From Ottelia alismoides (taxonomy: Eukaryota; Streptophyta; Magnoliopsida; Alismatales; Hydrocharitaceae), in contig JAZKJV010010760.1 of the NCBI GenBank assembly GCA_037367405.1, positions 62,001-126,000 on the forward strand: a stretch of 64,000 nt of DNA, in the 5' to 3' direction. Each line of letters begins with the position of its first letter. Position 1 is the first letter of the stretch. Made by a program: the position numbers and the translations under genes. This document shows positions 1-59,621 of this stretch, in pieces. The notes beneath the pieces are model-generated. The model made no database searches. It was not told the DNA's origin and saw only the letters and a program-made list of their open reading frames with translations.

Positions 1-177
1 TGATATATTGATATCGACATGGGACCGATATGGGCAATGATATGGTGATATATCCCGATTTCCATGCATTTTCTTTACAAAGGCTCGTCGATATGGGCGA
101 TATTTCGGCGATATATCGTCGAAATATCGTATTGATACGATATCGAAACGATATCGATATCGATACGGCCTTCCATG
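1..177. mobile_element. Right end of a hAT-type MITE (GATATCG class)
   Basis: The first 177 bases are packed with GATATATCG/CGATATCG words and end in GGCCTTCCATG. The element at 44922-45981, which has an intact 8-bp duplication, ends in the near-identical GCCTTCCATG. The left end lies before the window. The expected 8-bp duplication after base 177 would be GGAGCAGA, but its partner cannot be seen. No coding capacity is visible. Confidence 0.55.
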
Positions 178-861
178 GGAGCAGATAGATGTGTCATGGC
201 CTGGTGAAGTGGGGCTTTAATGCTCTCGTGAATGGTGGCCATCACTTCAAGTTCAGTCAACATTTTTTTGAATTTTTGGACCCCCTCCATACAAGGGAGG
301 AGATCAAAATCAACATGTATACGAGGATAGCCAAGAGCAGTCTGTATAGTGGAATCCTCAGGGTCAAAGATGGGACATGTGGTGAATGACTGTGTGGGAA
401 AATGGGTTGGCATGGCTGCCCTCTCCTCATAAAATGAATCAACAATGTGTCTCCCAAAATCTTTTGGGGTTTTTAAAATTTTCTCATTTTTGTATTTTGA
501 ATGATTGTAAGCTCTCATGATTATCCTCAAGTGAATCCATATCCTCAAATAGTGGAGCAGCGTTCTGGCTCTCGTTTATGTTAAATAGATTGCTAATCCT
601 TGAATTCATATGCTCCATCATCTTGTTCAGGGTCTCATGTGTGGACACCATGAAAGGTGACTCCAAAATTACAGGGGTCGGGTGAGTGGAATGAGGGCGG
701 GTGAAAATCATCATCCAATTCCTGAAATAATGGGTTAGGCGGATATGCACACAAATCAGGAGGAAAGTACTCCTGGAAAAAGGAAGGTGGATCGGTTGGA
801 GGGTACGAGGGATCCGCGAAGATCGGATTAAAATAACTCCAGTCAGCCATCTTCGAAACAA
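178..861 (-). pseudogene. Degenerate gag-like region of an LTR retrotransposon
   Basis: The minus strand has overlapping reading pieces rich in Pro, Tyr and Phe, starting MADWSYFNP near 850 and continuing through a stretch of Asp/Glu and Asn down to about 190, in more than one frame. This composition and the position downstream (on the minus strand) of a tRNA-Asp type primer binding site at 2273-2290 suggest the gag start of a Ty3/gypsy-type element. No zinc knuckle, protease or polymerase motif is visible in the window; the rest of the element would lie to the left. I do not recognise a specific family. The frames are broken, so I call it a relic. Confidence 0.3.
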
Positions 862-2272
862 AAAGATGAGGATCGGGAGAACACGATAATCAAGTCAAGC
901 TATGCAAGAAAAAAGGTGCAAATGCGTAGAAGGATCTGGTATGCACACAAACAATCAAACACAATACAAACCCCTAGTTCACCAACTCAACGCAATGTAA
1001 AGACCGTGAAGGTTTGGTCAATTATCTTGTCAATTTTTAGAGTTTGGTGAGAATACAATCTATCAGAGCAGTTAAAGTGAGCTGTTAGGAACCCAATGCT
1101 CCAAAGAGACTTTCCCAAACTCACAACTAGTTTTTCCCAGCCAGTATGGGTGCGGACCATTTACCGGCTACCCGATCTACCCACTCTGCTAAGGAAATCC
1201 CGGACCGATTACCGGCTACCCAGTGAAGTCCTCACTGGAGAAAAACTAATCATAAGACAGTAGTCTGAAGAGAGTTCGGGTGTGGTTCTATCTTAGCGTG
1301 CATGTCGCTCTCTCGCTGCAGATAAAACAAACAAGATGGGGGTTACTCTCTCCAAAATAATTATTTTTCCTTACGTTTATTTTAGGGTCAAGTTTTCTTT
1401 AGCAGTCCTGAATTTTAGACAGTTATCACTTGGTTTGAATATTTTCAATGAATCGCCTATCGATGTCCAATTTCCTTTTTAACTTATGTGATTGTAAACA
1501 AGGAACGAGATCGGAAATGCCAATGTACGATTAAACACAATGATGCATGCATGGGTTAGATATGCGTACCTTGTCGCCAACACTCTACATATAGGGTGAT
1601 CCACACATAATTTAAATATATAAAAATAAACTAACCTATGTGGAAATGCAAGTGAACCATCCTAACAATAGATTCTATTAACGGGAAAGAACATGTTAAT
1701 GTAACTAAGTCCAATTACGTTCTATTCTATGGGTACATAGATTCTTGTTTAAGGTGTTTGGACCTAATTAATTACATGGCTCAAGCAATTTAATTAAAGC
1801 AATCAATAGGTAGCTCACGAAATTCACGAGAAATAAAGTAAAATAAGGCGATGAACAAAACCGGTGAGATCCCCCAAGTGCACCAGCACTTGGCGAAACA
1901 GATCCCGCAACAAATGAATGTTCGTTTACAAGGGTTCAAATGCTAGAAAAAAATAAATAAAGTCTTTTTTGGTCTCCTTCAATTCTTCTCCTCCTCCTCT
2001 CATGCTATCCTGCAGCTCGGTGAAGAATCAAGTCGTCTCCGTTTCACTTGGGTGCTTCGCCTCTCCTAGGATCGCCTCCTTCGCTCCACGGGCCCTCCAA
2101 GAAAAAGAAAAGAGAGAATGTATAAGAAACACAATTATCAAATACGAGCAGGAAAAACAAAGATAAAAACTATGAATATGAACAATGGAATGAATGTGTA
2201 AAAAAATAAAAATATATATGTACAACCAAGAATAGCATGTCAAAAGAGAAACCTAACTACCCTCGTTGTGTC
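862..2272. other. Non-coding retrotransposon leader, no gene seen
   Basis: No convincing gene is present. The stretch at 1100-1260 is moderately GC-rich and repeats a phrase around 'gattaccggctaccc'. The word ATCCCGCAACAAAT occurs at 1902-1915 and again at 2369-2382, which suggests that 1340-1930 and 2300-2450 are related LTR-like sequences. Best read as leader or rearranged LTR DNA of the element called at 178-861. Confidence 0.35.
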
Positions 2273-2290
2273 TCCCCGGCAACGGTGCCA
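2273..2290 (-). other. Primer binding site complementary to tRNA-Asp
   Basis: On the + strand the sequence is TCCCCGGCAACGGTGCCA. It matches the 3' end of plant tRNA-Asp, including the terminal CCA, with one mismatch (T for C). On the minus strand this is a classic retrotransposon minus-strand primer binding site, which places a 5' LTR to its right and the element body to its left. The match is seen directly; its role is inferred. Confidence 0.5.
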
Positions 2291-3524
2291 TTTTGTTGGG
2301 TGAGATTCTGGGGGGTTTTTAAATTCATTATAAGAAATAAAGTGCGCAGTGGTCTTTACAACCCAAATATCCCGCAACAAATAAACAAAATTTTTCCTTC
2401 TCAAGCAATAAAAATAATTACAAGAGAATAATGAAGCGAGAGAAATTTTTACTACTTATTTACCTGTATAGCAATAGGATCGAACTCAGGGAGGCTACAA
2501 TTCTCGAGGGTTATTCAAATAATCGAAAATCAATTAAAAGAAAAATGGAATCTCAAATGTAAACTATCTTGGTTTTTTGTGAATTTTTTATCTTATTTTT
2601 TTTAATTTTTTATTTCTATTTTTTATATTTTCCGATTTTCAATTTTTTAATGATTTTGATTTTTTTAATATTTTTTTATTTTCAAAACTAAGAAACAATA
2701 TGCACAAGGGACGAAATACACACATCATACTCTTTTTGTATTTTTTAAATTAGTCAGGAAGGCTCAGAAAAATCCAAAGTTTTTTTTTGGTTTTAAAGGC
2801 TTTGAAATGTTTTTGGGATTTTTTTTAGAATTTTCAAATGTTTTCATATTTTTCTAAAAATCAAAATTGGCAAAAATGATAAAAAGTGCACAATCTGGAG
2901 TAATTTGCAACTTAAAAATATTTTAAGTGCCCAAAACTCTTGGAGACTATTTTTGTGCTGAAATATAGATAAATATCTACAACAGGAAATGAAATCATGA
3001 TTTTTAGATTTTTTTGTATATTTTTCGGTGATTTTTCAAAGATTTTTGATATTTTTTAATTTTTCTGGACTTTGAAAAAAAATTAATGCACAAAAATTGG
3101 ACTGGAATTAAAAGACAATAAAATAAAACTAATCTATTTTTTGGAATTTTTAGGGCAATATTCAAATTATTATGAATTTTTAAATTTTAGGAAAAGAAAA
3201 TGACACTGTTTTTGGATTTTTTTAATAATAACAAATGAACATAAAATGCAATGAAAATTTTATGATAGAAAGATACAGACATCATGAACATAGCATGATT
3301 TTTGCATAATTTATTGAGCAAGAAAAAGATTTATTTCATTAAGAATAAGCATGCAAGTCAAGTCTGGATAAACAAAACTTAATTGTAAATATTTAATGTT
3401 CTAGCATCAGGAAATAACAAGAAATAAATACGGGGGAATTTTACATTTTACCCAGGAATAATGTGCAAGACACGTGTGTTGGATTGGAGGGATTGATTTG
3501 CAATTTCGAGAACTTCCAGGGGTT
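2291..3524. repeat. AT-rich LTR-like sequence
   Basis: This AT-rich DNA has long T and A runs and no usable reading frame. It begins next to the tRNA-Asp primer site. Phrases near 2480 (GATCGAACTCAGGGAG) and 3340-3530 are echoed, diverged, at about 46400 and 46700-47200. That is the expected pattern if both are LTRs of one large-LTR retrotransposon family. The far boundary cannot be placed. Confidence 0.35.
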
Positions 3525-4260
3525 TTAATGCCATTTACACAAAAAAATTTTATTCCTTAGGGTTACTGTATTATTCTCTTCGTTCCTCTTCAATTTTCCA
3601 ACATAAAAGGAGAGGGGGCGTCTCCCCTCCTTTCCTTCTCGCCCAGGGCACAAAGGCAGCGACATGATCATAGGTCGGATGCTGGCGCTTAGATCAGCGA
3701 CAGGAAAAGACGACATGCGATTGGTGGCTGGAGTTGGATTATGCGAAGGACTCGCGCGATGGATGTTGCGGGCGCCACTGATGGGCTGCACATGGAGGTA
3801 GAAGATGGTCGGTGGAGGCACGGTGGCGGAGAGATGGCTGGAGGAGCACGCACAGGAGGTGGTCACTGCGGCGGCGGGTGTTGGCGTTGTGTGCGATGGT
3901 CGCACAGGGTCTGGGGTCGCGAGCGCACATAGACGACGTGTCCGGCGACGTTGGATGGTGGACGGCGTTGAGGCGGTGCCCGTTGTCGGCGAGGAAGGAT
4001 CCAAGGCGGTGGTGTTGGCATTAATGACGTGGCTCCATGCAGAGGCGATGGCGAGGGGGCGTCTGAGCGGTGGTGCATCTCCAGGCAGATCTGGAGCGTC
4101 GACTGGTTGAGAAGGGGATGGACTGCAGCGCACGCTTTGTGACGCGAGTGTGGGCAGGTGGCATGGCTTTAGGCGGAGATGGGCGACAGTGATGGCGGTC
4201 CAGGCGAAGGGCAGTGGGAGGCGGGCGCCACATGTGGCTGGACGGGCGGCGCCTACCCTG
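3525..4260. other. GC-rich island inside LTR-like DNA, no supported gene
   Basis: This block is much more GC-rich than its flanks and is open in several frames on both strands, including a 202-codon minus-strand frame that starts near 4133. The translations are low-complexity Pro/Ser/Thr/Arg in every frame, which is what GC-rich DNA without coding selection gives. Similar islands follow AT-rich stretches at about 47160-48060 and 32400-32660, so I read it as part of a repeat and not as a gene. Confidence 0.4.
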
Positions 4261-5930
4261 TTGTTGTTATTTCTTTTTTATAATTTTTGATTATTTTTTG
4301 TAAACAGAAACAAGGGTTTTTTTAAACTGTAACAGAAAAAGACTTTTTTATATAATTTTATATATTTATTTATTTATGTTTTTTATATATCCTGCAAATC
4401 AAATGTTAGTAAGAAAGAAAAAAAATATTTTTTTCTATTTTTTATTTATAAACAATTAGGATGCCAGCACGGCGGCTTGATCCCAAAATCAAAACGAAAG
4501 ACGTGAACGAGTGCAGTTCTGAGGAAAATGTCGCATAGAATCATATCTCTGACCACTGTGCGTGGTCGGAGGTGAGAGATCGTGCGAGATAGAAAAGAAC
4601 GCGAATAGATCAAGATGTGAAATGAAAAACTGAGTCGGATTCAAATAAAATTGTGATGAAAATTCTAAGATCTATATAAAAAATGAAAATGGAAAAAAAT
4701 ACAGAAAAAATAAAACTACGATTAACCTATATTAGAAACAAGAGAAAAATGATGGATCTCACCTTAGGAGTGGAAAAGGAACCGTGATCGCCTCGACGAA
4801 GGCCGACTCGCTGTCACTGGACAACTCAGAGACTGGGCACCCTTCTGCGACAAGATAGCTCTCGAAGAAAAGGCTCCTCTCACCAAAGATTGATCAAGTT
4901 GAAATGAGGGAGAGGGAGCCATATTAATAGATAAAAAAAGGAGTTTGATTTTTTTTTGAAATTTTGAATGAAGATAAGAGATAAGAGAGAAATTTTGAAA
5001 TGAGATAAAGTTAAAATTATTTACAAAAATCATTTTTTTATTTTAGCCACTTAATTAAATTGAATAAAAAATGTTATTTTTTATTTTTTTGTGGTAGTTA
5101 TTTAAGAATAGCAACTATATACATATACTATATAATATGGTACATACATACATAGCCAAATAAGGAAATTAGTTTTTTTGTGTTTTAAAATTTTTATTTT
5201 TTTATTTTTTAAATAATTAGTAAAAATATTTATAAATATTTACAAATCCAATATGTACAAATAAATGGTGAAATTGCATAAACCACCTCGGAAAATCGAC
5301 TTTTCAACCGTAACTCCAAGAATTATGAAATGACATCCATTTTAAAGATAATTTAATTTAGAATACAACGGAAGTGAGTTTGGTTCAATTTGAGTTCATA
5401 TAGAGCCAGAATTGATCTTTCAATTATCACTTAGTGGCTTTTTCTAAGTGTGCTTGCTTTTATTCTGTACGTGATTTTATTGTGCAATTATTTTTATTAT
5501 TTAGGAAATATTTTTATTTACAGTTTTTTATTTGAAAAATATTTAATTTGAGGTCAATTTATATATAAAATAAAACAGTGTAAGTATACAAATATACACA
5601 TGACACATTTTTTTTGGATTTTTTTGATTAAGGACCCTATGTCCCCCTATTTTATTCATGGTCGATCAGGTCAAGTCTTGACCTTCTCTCGGGGTTCTGA
5701 TCAGCCTGTATCTATTACATATATACAATCTTCTCTTTTTTCTTCTTTTCTTTATTTTTTCTTTTCTTTATTTTCCCTTTCTTTCCTTCTTTGTTTTAGG
5801 TTAAAATGGTAATAAGTGTACAATATTTATACACAGATGCAAGTTAGTAACAATATGGAGTTAGTATTATATACAAGTGTTTTATAAAGGATTTTAAGCT
5901 AAAATAAATGAATAAAGATGATGAAATGCA
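4261..5930. other. AT-rich non-coding stretch
   Basis: No gene, RNA gene or bounded repeat is visible. The sequence has T-rich and A-rich runs typical of old LTR or intergenic DNA. A short Arg/Ser-rich frame near 4770-5030 (minus) lacks any recognisable motif. Confidence 0.5.
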
Positions 5931-6660
5931 GATTCATCACCTAGCCTTCTGCTCCGCCCATTGATCATTTCCGATCTCCAGCTATCAACTCTTCCTCTTG
6001 TTCAATTTTCTACGCGCGATCAACCCCCTACCTCCATTTGATCCGACGAACTCCACCGCACCACCCTTCGTCTTTGCCAACCACCCCCCTCGCCCCTTCC
6101 CTTCTCCAGAAGCCTCCCCTGCTCCGACCCACCTCCTTCTTCACCTCGTTGGAGAAGGAGTTCAAGTCCCCCGCTCCTCCAACTCCACGGGACTTCACTC
6201 ACCTCACAAGACTCATGTACATCACGCCAATGCTTCGGCTACCATCTAACCCCTGCAGGATCTCAATGGTCGGAGCTCATGCCCCCTTACCGATCTTGAG
6301 CTCCATCACCGGCGAAGCCTCGTCGACCTGCCGATCAAATAGAGACTCACCGCACCTCCAGCCTCTTCGCCAGGACCTCATGAAGCTTCTTCGACCATCA
6401 GGTTGGAGGCTGAAGCAAGGTGGAGCTGCATGGAGGTTGCTGGATCCCCGCCTTCTCCGGTGGCCTACGACGGAAGAAGAAAGTACAGATACCGTCCGAT
6501 CGATTCGATCGGACGAACCTTGTGATGCCATGCCTCTCAACATGAACCTCCATGCTTGGGTCTACCTTGCCTCACACCGAGCCAAGAGCCGTGCCTCCCT
6601 AACACGCCACGTGGCCCGATGCTGCACCGCCTCCCGAGCCTAGCTCCTCGCATGCCCTAC
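5931..6660. other. Second GC-rich island upstream of ATP2
   Basis: Open frames run on the + strand (5998-6249 and 6038-6643) and overlap each other. The products are Pro/Ser/His/Arg-rich with no motif I recognise. Agreement between frames is poor, no intron signals support a gene model, and the region resembles the island at 3525-4260. It could be a gene fragment carried by a transposon, but nothing shows this. Confidence 0.35.
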
Positions 6661-7465
6661 ACGTGAGGTGCTGGGTAATTTGTAAGAAAGGCCTAAAAGT
6701 TTTGGTTGTTACAATTTGGTCATCAAGCGTGTGCCTCTCGTGCGCACCTGGGTAAATTTCAGGGAGGCTTTTGCAACTTCTGAAAATTATAAAATGGTCC
6801 CTGTGTGCCAATGGCAAAATTACAAAGAGCCCCAACCAATTTTGCTAAATTGCAAATAGGTCCTTTCGTGGACCTATTTGCAATTATTTATCTTTTATTT
6901 CTCGCATTTTTATTGCATTTATGCCCTTACATTGTTTCTTTCATAACTTGAGCATTTTAAATCTAAATTGCATGATTTCAGTGCCGTTTTCACGCTCATT
7001 TCATCGTCTATCCAATATCATTATTTATCTTTATGAATCGAGACTAAATTAAATATGATGAATTCTATGTTCTATAACATCTCATGTTCTTTAAGTTAAA
7101 TGCTATTATGCACCCTTATTGCTCATGTTGACTTTGAAATTGAACCTTTATGCATTGCTCATGACTTTAACATTTTGCAGGGGGATATTTGTATAATTTA
7201 TCTCACATACTTTAATCCTGCACTTCATCATGCATAGCATCTCATATTTAATTGCATCTTAAAATCAAACAAAAATGCACGAATCATTTTATCTGCATTT
7301 CATTGTGCATGAAGATCTAAAATACCCTAGAAATAATCACACATTAAATTAAGTGACAAATTCGATAAATAGATTAAAGAGACTCGTGTCCCTATGTTCG
7401 ACCTTGGTACACTTACCAAGTAAAATAATGTCCACATATTCGAAGGTGTGGTCTTTTGCATGACC
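6661..7465. other. Non-coding upstream DNA
   Basis: No gene is seen. AT-rich sequence contains repeated short words (TGCATT, CTCATG) and a hint of degenerate LTR sequence. It separates the GC-rich island from the ATP2 5' region. Confidence 0.45.
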
Positions 7466-7518
7466 GAAATCTGCCTCCTATACCACGAAAACTCCTTACC
7501 TTTAAAGAGGCAGATTTC
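7466..7518. repeat. Perfect 12-bp inverted repeat
   Basis: GAAATCTGCCTC at 7466-7477 is the exact reverse complement of GAGGCAGATTTC at 7507-7518, with a 29-nt loop. It lies about 420 bp upstream of the ATP2 start codon. It could be a cruciform, a factor site pair or a remnant of a small foldback element. Confidence 0.5.
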
Positions 7519-7740
7519 ACACTCATCATAGATGTTTGCAGGCAGATGAAGTGAACATAAGGCATGTATTTATAAAATTAATGCACTTTAAAATATATAG
7601 AGAATTTTTAAATGATTTTCTCAAATCTAATGGTCCAATGGATGAATGTCAACTCACATAGATCATGATGCAATAATAAAGTATGCAAGATTTACATGCA
7701 ATTACATCATTCTTCAATAGCATGCACGGAAATTTTTCTT

Positions 7741-7934
7741 AAAGAAACTACCACCCAAAATTGGCCCCATTCTTTGGCAACGGAAAGCCCCAAAGAACCC
7801 AGACTCCACTTTACTCGTTCAATTCCACCTCAGTTACGCCCGCTACATATCCGCACCATCTCCTCCCAATAAAAACGAAACACCCCTCCGCTCGTCGACC
7901 CACGCGCTTCTCCCGTTCCTACCAAACCCTAGAC
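7741..7934 (+). promoter_or_regulatory. ATP2 proximal promoter and 5' leader
   Basis: The base composition shifts from AT-rich to a C-rich leader at about 7750, which is typical of a plant 5' UTR. The frame is open upstream of the chosen ATG (to 7761), but the residues before 7935 are unlike any ATP2 protein, whereas MATRR at 7935 matches the family start. No firm TATA box can be assigned. Confidence 0.45.
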
Positions 7935-55817
<47,883 letters not shown>

Positions 55818-56044
55818 TAAGTTCTTTATTGACTATATTTTCCATGATTTGTGCCTGCTTGTCCATATAACTTTTTACTGCATTTCAGCTCTATCATCTA
55901 CATCTGCTATATTTTTTTTGTTTGACATCGGATGATTTTGATGCTTTGGTACATGAAGAACTTGTTAGTTAGCAGGTTTGACAATTTTCTGCTGGAAACT
56001 ACAGTAGGGAAGATTTAATGTTAATGCTAATTTAGCCGGAAACT

Positions 56045-56444
56045 ATACAACTATAATAACAAAGCCTTTTCCCACATTAAGTAGGGTCGGCTACATGGAT
56101 TCTTTGCCTCCTTTCAGATCTATCTTGGGTCATTTTCGAGCTTAGATCCAAAAAACTAAGATCCCTTCGTATAGTCTCATTCCAACACTCTTCCTCGCCC
56201 TCTTTTAGCCAAGTCAACATTCCAAAACTCACATCTCCTCAGCGGTGCATCAACTGACCTCCTTTGCAAATGGCCAAACCACCTTTAAGCGATTTTCTCG
56301 CATCTTATCCTCAATCGGAGCTACACCAACTTTACTTCTGATGGCATCATTCCGAATACGATCTTTGCGTGTGTGTCCACACATCCACTTTAGCATTTTC
56401 ATTTCTGCTACTGCCATTTTCTGCATATGTCTATGGTCCACAGA
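56045..56444 (-). mobile_element. RTE LINE 3' fragment, 400 bp
   Basis: Reversed, it ends TACTTAATGTGGGAAAAGGC plus a TTG/TTATTATAG-like tail, as in 27064-28226. It carries the KWMCGHTRKDRIRND-type segment of the RTE C-terminus. CCGGAAACT flanks it on both sides (56036-56044 and 56445-56453). 5'-truncated. Confidence 0.85.
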
Positions 56445-56453
56445 CCGGAAACT

Positions 56454-57378
56454 GCATTACAGAAATTTTATTGACAAGGTGATGAATGTTCAAAATGTTG
56501 TACTATATTTGCTCCATATTGACTAGTGGTTGGGAACTATTAAATATGCTTGTTTGGTATTTATTTTTCTCTTAGAATAAATTATGCAGTGATGCCTGGG
56601 TTCTAGATGCTTTCATTTCCAACATTTCAGATGTGGGGATGGGATCGGTAACATTTAAACGTATGTTTGACGATCCAGTTTTGATTTTTTGATTTTTTTC
56701 TTCAAAATATAACTTGTAGTTTCCGATCCTTCTTTCCCTTTCACCCATCATTTTTCAGTCTCCAAGTTCATCTCTTGTGTTTATACTTAATGCTGAATGA
56801 CATTTTTCCTTCTAAAATCAAAATCTGTCTTTTTTATCTCGGACGCTATGATTTGCATGTCATTCATCTTTTCAAGGTTTTCAAATTCTGCTTCCTTAAG
56901 TGATTATACCACTTGACGACCGGCTTCCTTAATAATCTTGCTATGCAACTGCCCTGCTTACGTGTGTTATTGAACCTCGTCTTCTTGCACTGTTCATCCC
57001 CTCTAAATTTTAAATGCTTGATTGACTGGAGCCGTAATTGGAGATGGGCCAGATGTCATGAAGATGGAGCTATCACCTTTGGGGTGGGGTGCTCATTGCA
57101 GAATAACGTATAAGTAGAAAGGGACAAATCCCCTTGTATTTGAGAAGGAAGTGGGCAGTGTAGGTGTGATATATGACCGGAATCTTACCTATCAAGAGAA
57201 TTGATCTAATGCTGCAAAATCTATTAAATAGATATTTTCCTGCAGCTGAGCTTGACATTTCCTTCTCAGAAAAATATACATATATAATAAATAACTTGAA
57301 CATATATAGTAAAAATAAAAATATGGCATTCTGAACTGTTTGTCGAGTAGTATATATTCTTTATTCAATGATCCCTAC
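56454..57378. other. Anonymous intron sequence
   Basis: No gene or bounded repeat is seen. Confidence 0.5.
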
Positions 57379-57554
57379 CAATGCTATTGAAACCGGACCG
57401 GTTGGACTGGTGAATTGGGATTATACCGTCATGGTTCAGGTAAAATTGGCACAATTTTGCTTTAACCATAGGTCCGATCGACTATTTGCAATCTGGTTTA
57501 GTCTGGTTCAATCGAAATTGAACCACTCAATCACAATTTAATTTTGACTTTATA
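57379..57554. mobile_element. Left end of a possible large hAT-like element (AACCGGTT class)
   Basis: CAATGCTATTGAAACCGG begins at 57379 and is followed by ACCGGTTGGACTGGT and GGTTCAATCG words. Matching AACCGG/ACCGGTTTGG words in inverse orientation fill 63940-64000. No coding is present. If the pair is real, most of intron 8 lies inside one element. Confidence 0.45.
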
Positions 57555-57564
57555 TTAAAATAAA

Positions 57565-58989
57565 GGGATTTTATCACTTGTGCCCCTCCGAGATATCGCA
57601 ATATCAGTTATGCCCCTATCTTTTTGGTAATATCACTTGTGCCCCTCACTTCTTTCTCCGTCATCAGTTGTTCCCTTCCGTCAGATTGACCATCAAAAAA
57701 GTGAAATAACCATAGTTTACTCAAACCATGGTGTGGTTAAGAGGGGTATTATTGTCCAAAGATGTTCTTCAGCCTAGAGATCCAAATTTGGGGCTTGTAG
57801 AACCCACTAGGGCTTCAAGCCCAACGCTGCCAGCAACCGCCCGTCGCGGCCTTGGTCCACCGGGGAAGGTCGCGCGGTCGTATTGGCGGTGGGCGCGGCA
57901 CGCTGGGCTGGAGAGCGCTGATGGAAGAGGTGGGGCTGCCGTTGGGCGGCGGAGGGCGCAGATACTCGACGCGTGGCGAATTTCTGCACGTCGGATGGGA
58001 TTTGAAACAAAGGACTGAGATGTAAAGCCCCAATTTAATGAGATTCAGCTCCAGGCCCGCATTCAATTCCAAATGCGACGATGATCGTTCTCGACGATTG
58101 TTTAGTAGATCTGGTCTTCGTGCAATGGCAATGACTTGTGGTCTCTCTAAATGGACTCGAGTAGATGATGCACCTGTAATTTATTTCTCGATTTGATGTG
58201 TTATTTGTTCTGCAGGTGATTCTCCTGATGTAACTCCAATTTCCTGGATTGAGATTGCCCGTGAAAATGGAATTTGAAGAAGCATCGATTGAATCTGAAC
58301 GTCGGTGACGGATTGTGGTGTACAACAGCAGCGTTCTCAACAGATCTCTCAAACGATGTACTTCTCAAGAGCTGCTTAGCTCAGATATCCGACGAAAACT
58401 AGAGGGTGATGGGGGTGCGGGGGGGGGGGGGGGAGATGCGGGGGCGGTGCTGCGGGGGGTCGGAACAAGGGGCGGCGCGGGGGAGGGAGCAAGGGGTGGC
58501 GCTGGGGAGGGGAGGGGCGGTCCAGGGAGCATAGGGCGACGCGGGGCAAGGGGAGGGGGAGCGGGGGGCGGTGCAGGGGTGGGGAGCAGGGCGCGGGGTA
58601 GGGGGAGCAGGGGACGGCGCGGGGAGCACGGGGTGGCGCGGGGGAGGGGAGGAGGTGGCCCAGGGGAGCAGGGGGCGACACGAGGAACACGGGGCGGCGC
58701 GGGGCAGGGGCAGGGGGAGGTCCAGGAGGAGGAAGAGGATGGAGGTAGAAGAGGAAGAAGAAAAGGATGAGGAAGATGGTCTCAAAATGACCATTTAACT
58801 TTTTTTTTAAATTAATTCCGCTTATGTCCTCAATGTTAACGGCCGTTTGCACTGTGGATGGACGGTCACTAACTCGAGGGGCGCAAGTGATAAATTAGCA
58901 AGAAGTGAGGGGCACAAGTGATATTACCAAAAAGATAGGGGCATAACTGATATTGCGATATCTCGGAGGGACACAAGTGATAAAATACC
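57565..58989. mobile_element. Pack-MULE-like element, 1425 bp
   Basis: Ends GGGATTTTATCACTTGTG and reversed right GGTATTTTATCACTTGTG form inverted repeats of about 94 bp with few mismatches. The exact 9-bp duplication TAAAATAAA (57556-57564 and 58990-58998) is the Mutator signature. The interior is far more GC-rich than the flanks and contains a candidate acceptor TTCTGCAG at about 58210 followed by coding-like GATTCTCCTGATGTAACTCC (58217-58236). There is no transposase. This is the structure of a gene-fragment-carrying MULE. Confidence 0.85.
58406..58740. repeat. G-rich low-complexity tract
   Basis: About 330 bp of GGGGCGGCGCGGGG-type sequence with multiple G3+ runs on the + strand, inside the MULE. 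Frames on both strands are open only because of the composition; not a gene. Confidence 0.9.
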
Positions 58990-59621
58990 TAAAATAAAAA
59001 TAATTGTGATGAGTGTTGAACTCATGACCTCTTGTATATAATATAACTTAGTTCAATATAAATATTTGCACAACAACAAAAACAAAGCCTTTTCACACAT
59101 TACGTAGGATCAACTTCATGGATTTTTTGTCTCCATTCACATCTATCTTGGGCTAATTTCGGACTTATGTCCAAAAAATTAAGACCCCTTTGTATAATCT
59201 CATTCCAACACTTCTTTGGCCTTCCTCGCCCTCTCTTAATTGGTTTAACATCTCAAAACTCACATCTCTTAACTGGTGCATCAACTAACCTCCTTTGCAC
59301 ATGGCTAAACCACCTTAAGCAGTTTTATCGCATCTTATCCTCGATCGGAGCTACACCAACTTTCCTTCTGATTGTATCATTCATAATCCGATCTTTACGT
59401 CTGTGTCCACACATCCACCTTAGCATTTTTCATTTCTGCTACTGCCATTCTATGCACATGCCTGGTTCACATGCCAATATTCAGATCATAAAGCATAGCA
59501 GGTCTCACAGCTGCTTTGTAAAACTTTTCTTTGATTTTCAACGGAATTTTCTTATAACAGATAACAGTAGAGGCTCTTCTCCACTTTAGTCAACCTGCAT
59601 TTATTTTATTAGTAACATCTC

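Noticed and set aside
3525..4133. 202-codon minus-strand open frame
   Set aside because: GC-rich DNA open in four frames at once, low-complexity Pro/Ser/Thr product, no motif, and a similar block recurs within repeat DNA.
6038..6643. 201-codon + strand open frame upstream of ATP2
   Set aside because: Overlapping competing frames, no recognised domain, and composition typical of a GC-rich island rather than coding selection.
7761..7934. Earlier in-frame ATG for ATP2
   Set aside because: The 58 extra residues do not resemble a mitochondrial presequence or any ATP2 protein; MATRR at 7935 is the family start.
58315..58852. Gly/Arg- or Pro-rich open frames on both strands
   Set aside because: They follow directly from the G-run tract; both strands are open and no domain is present.
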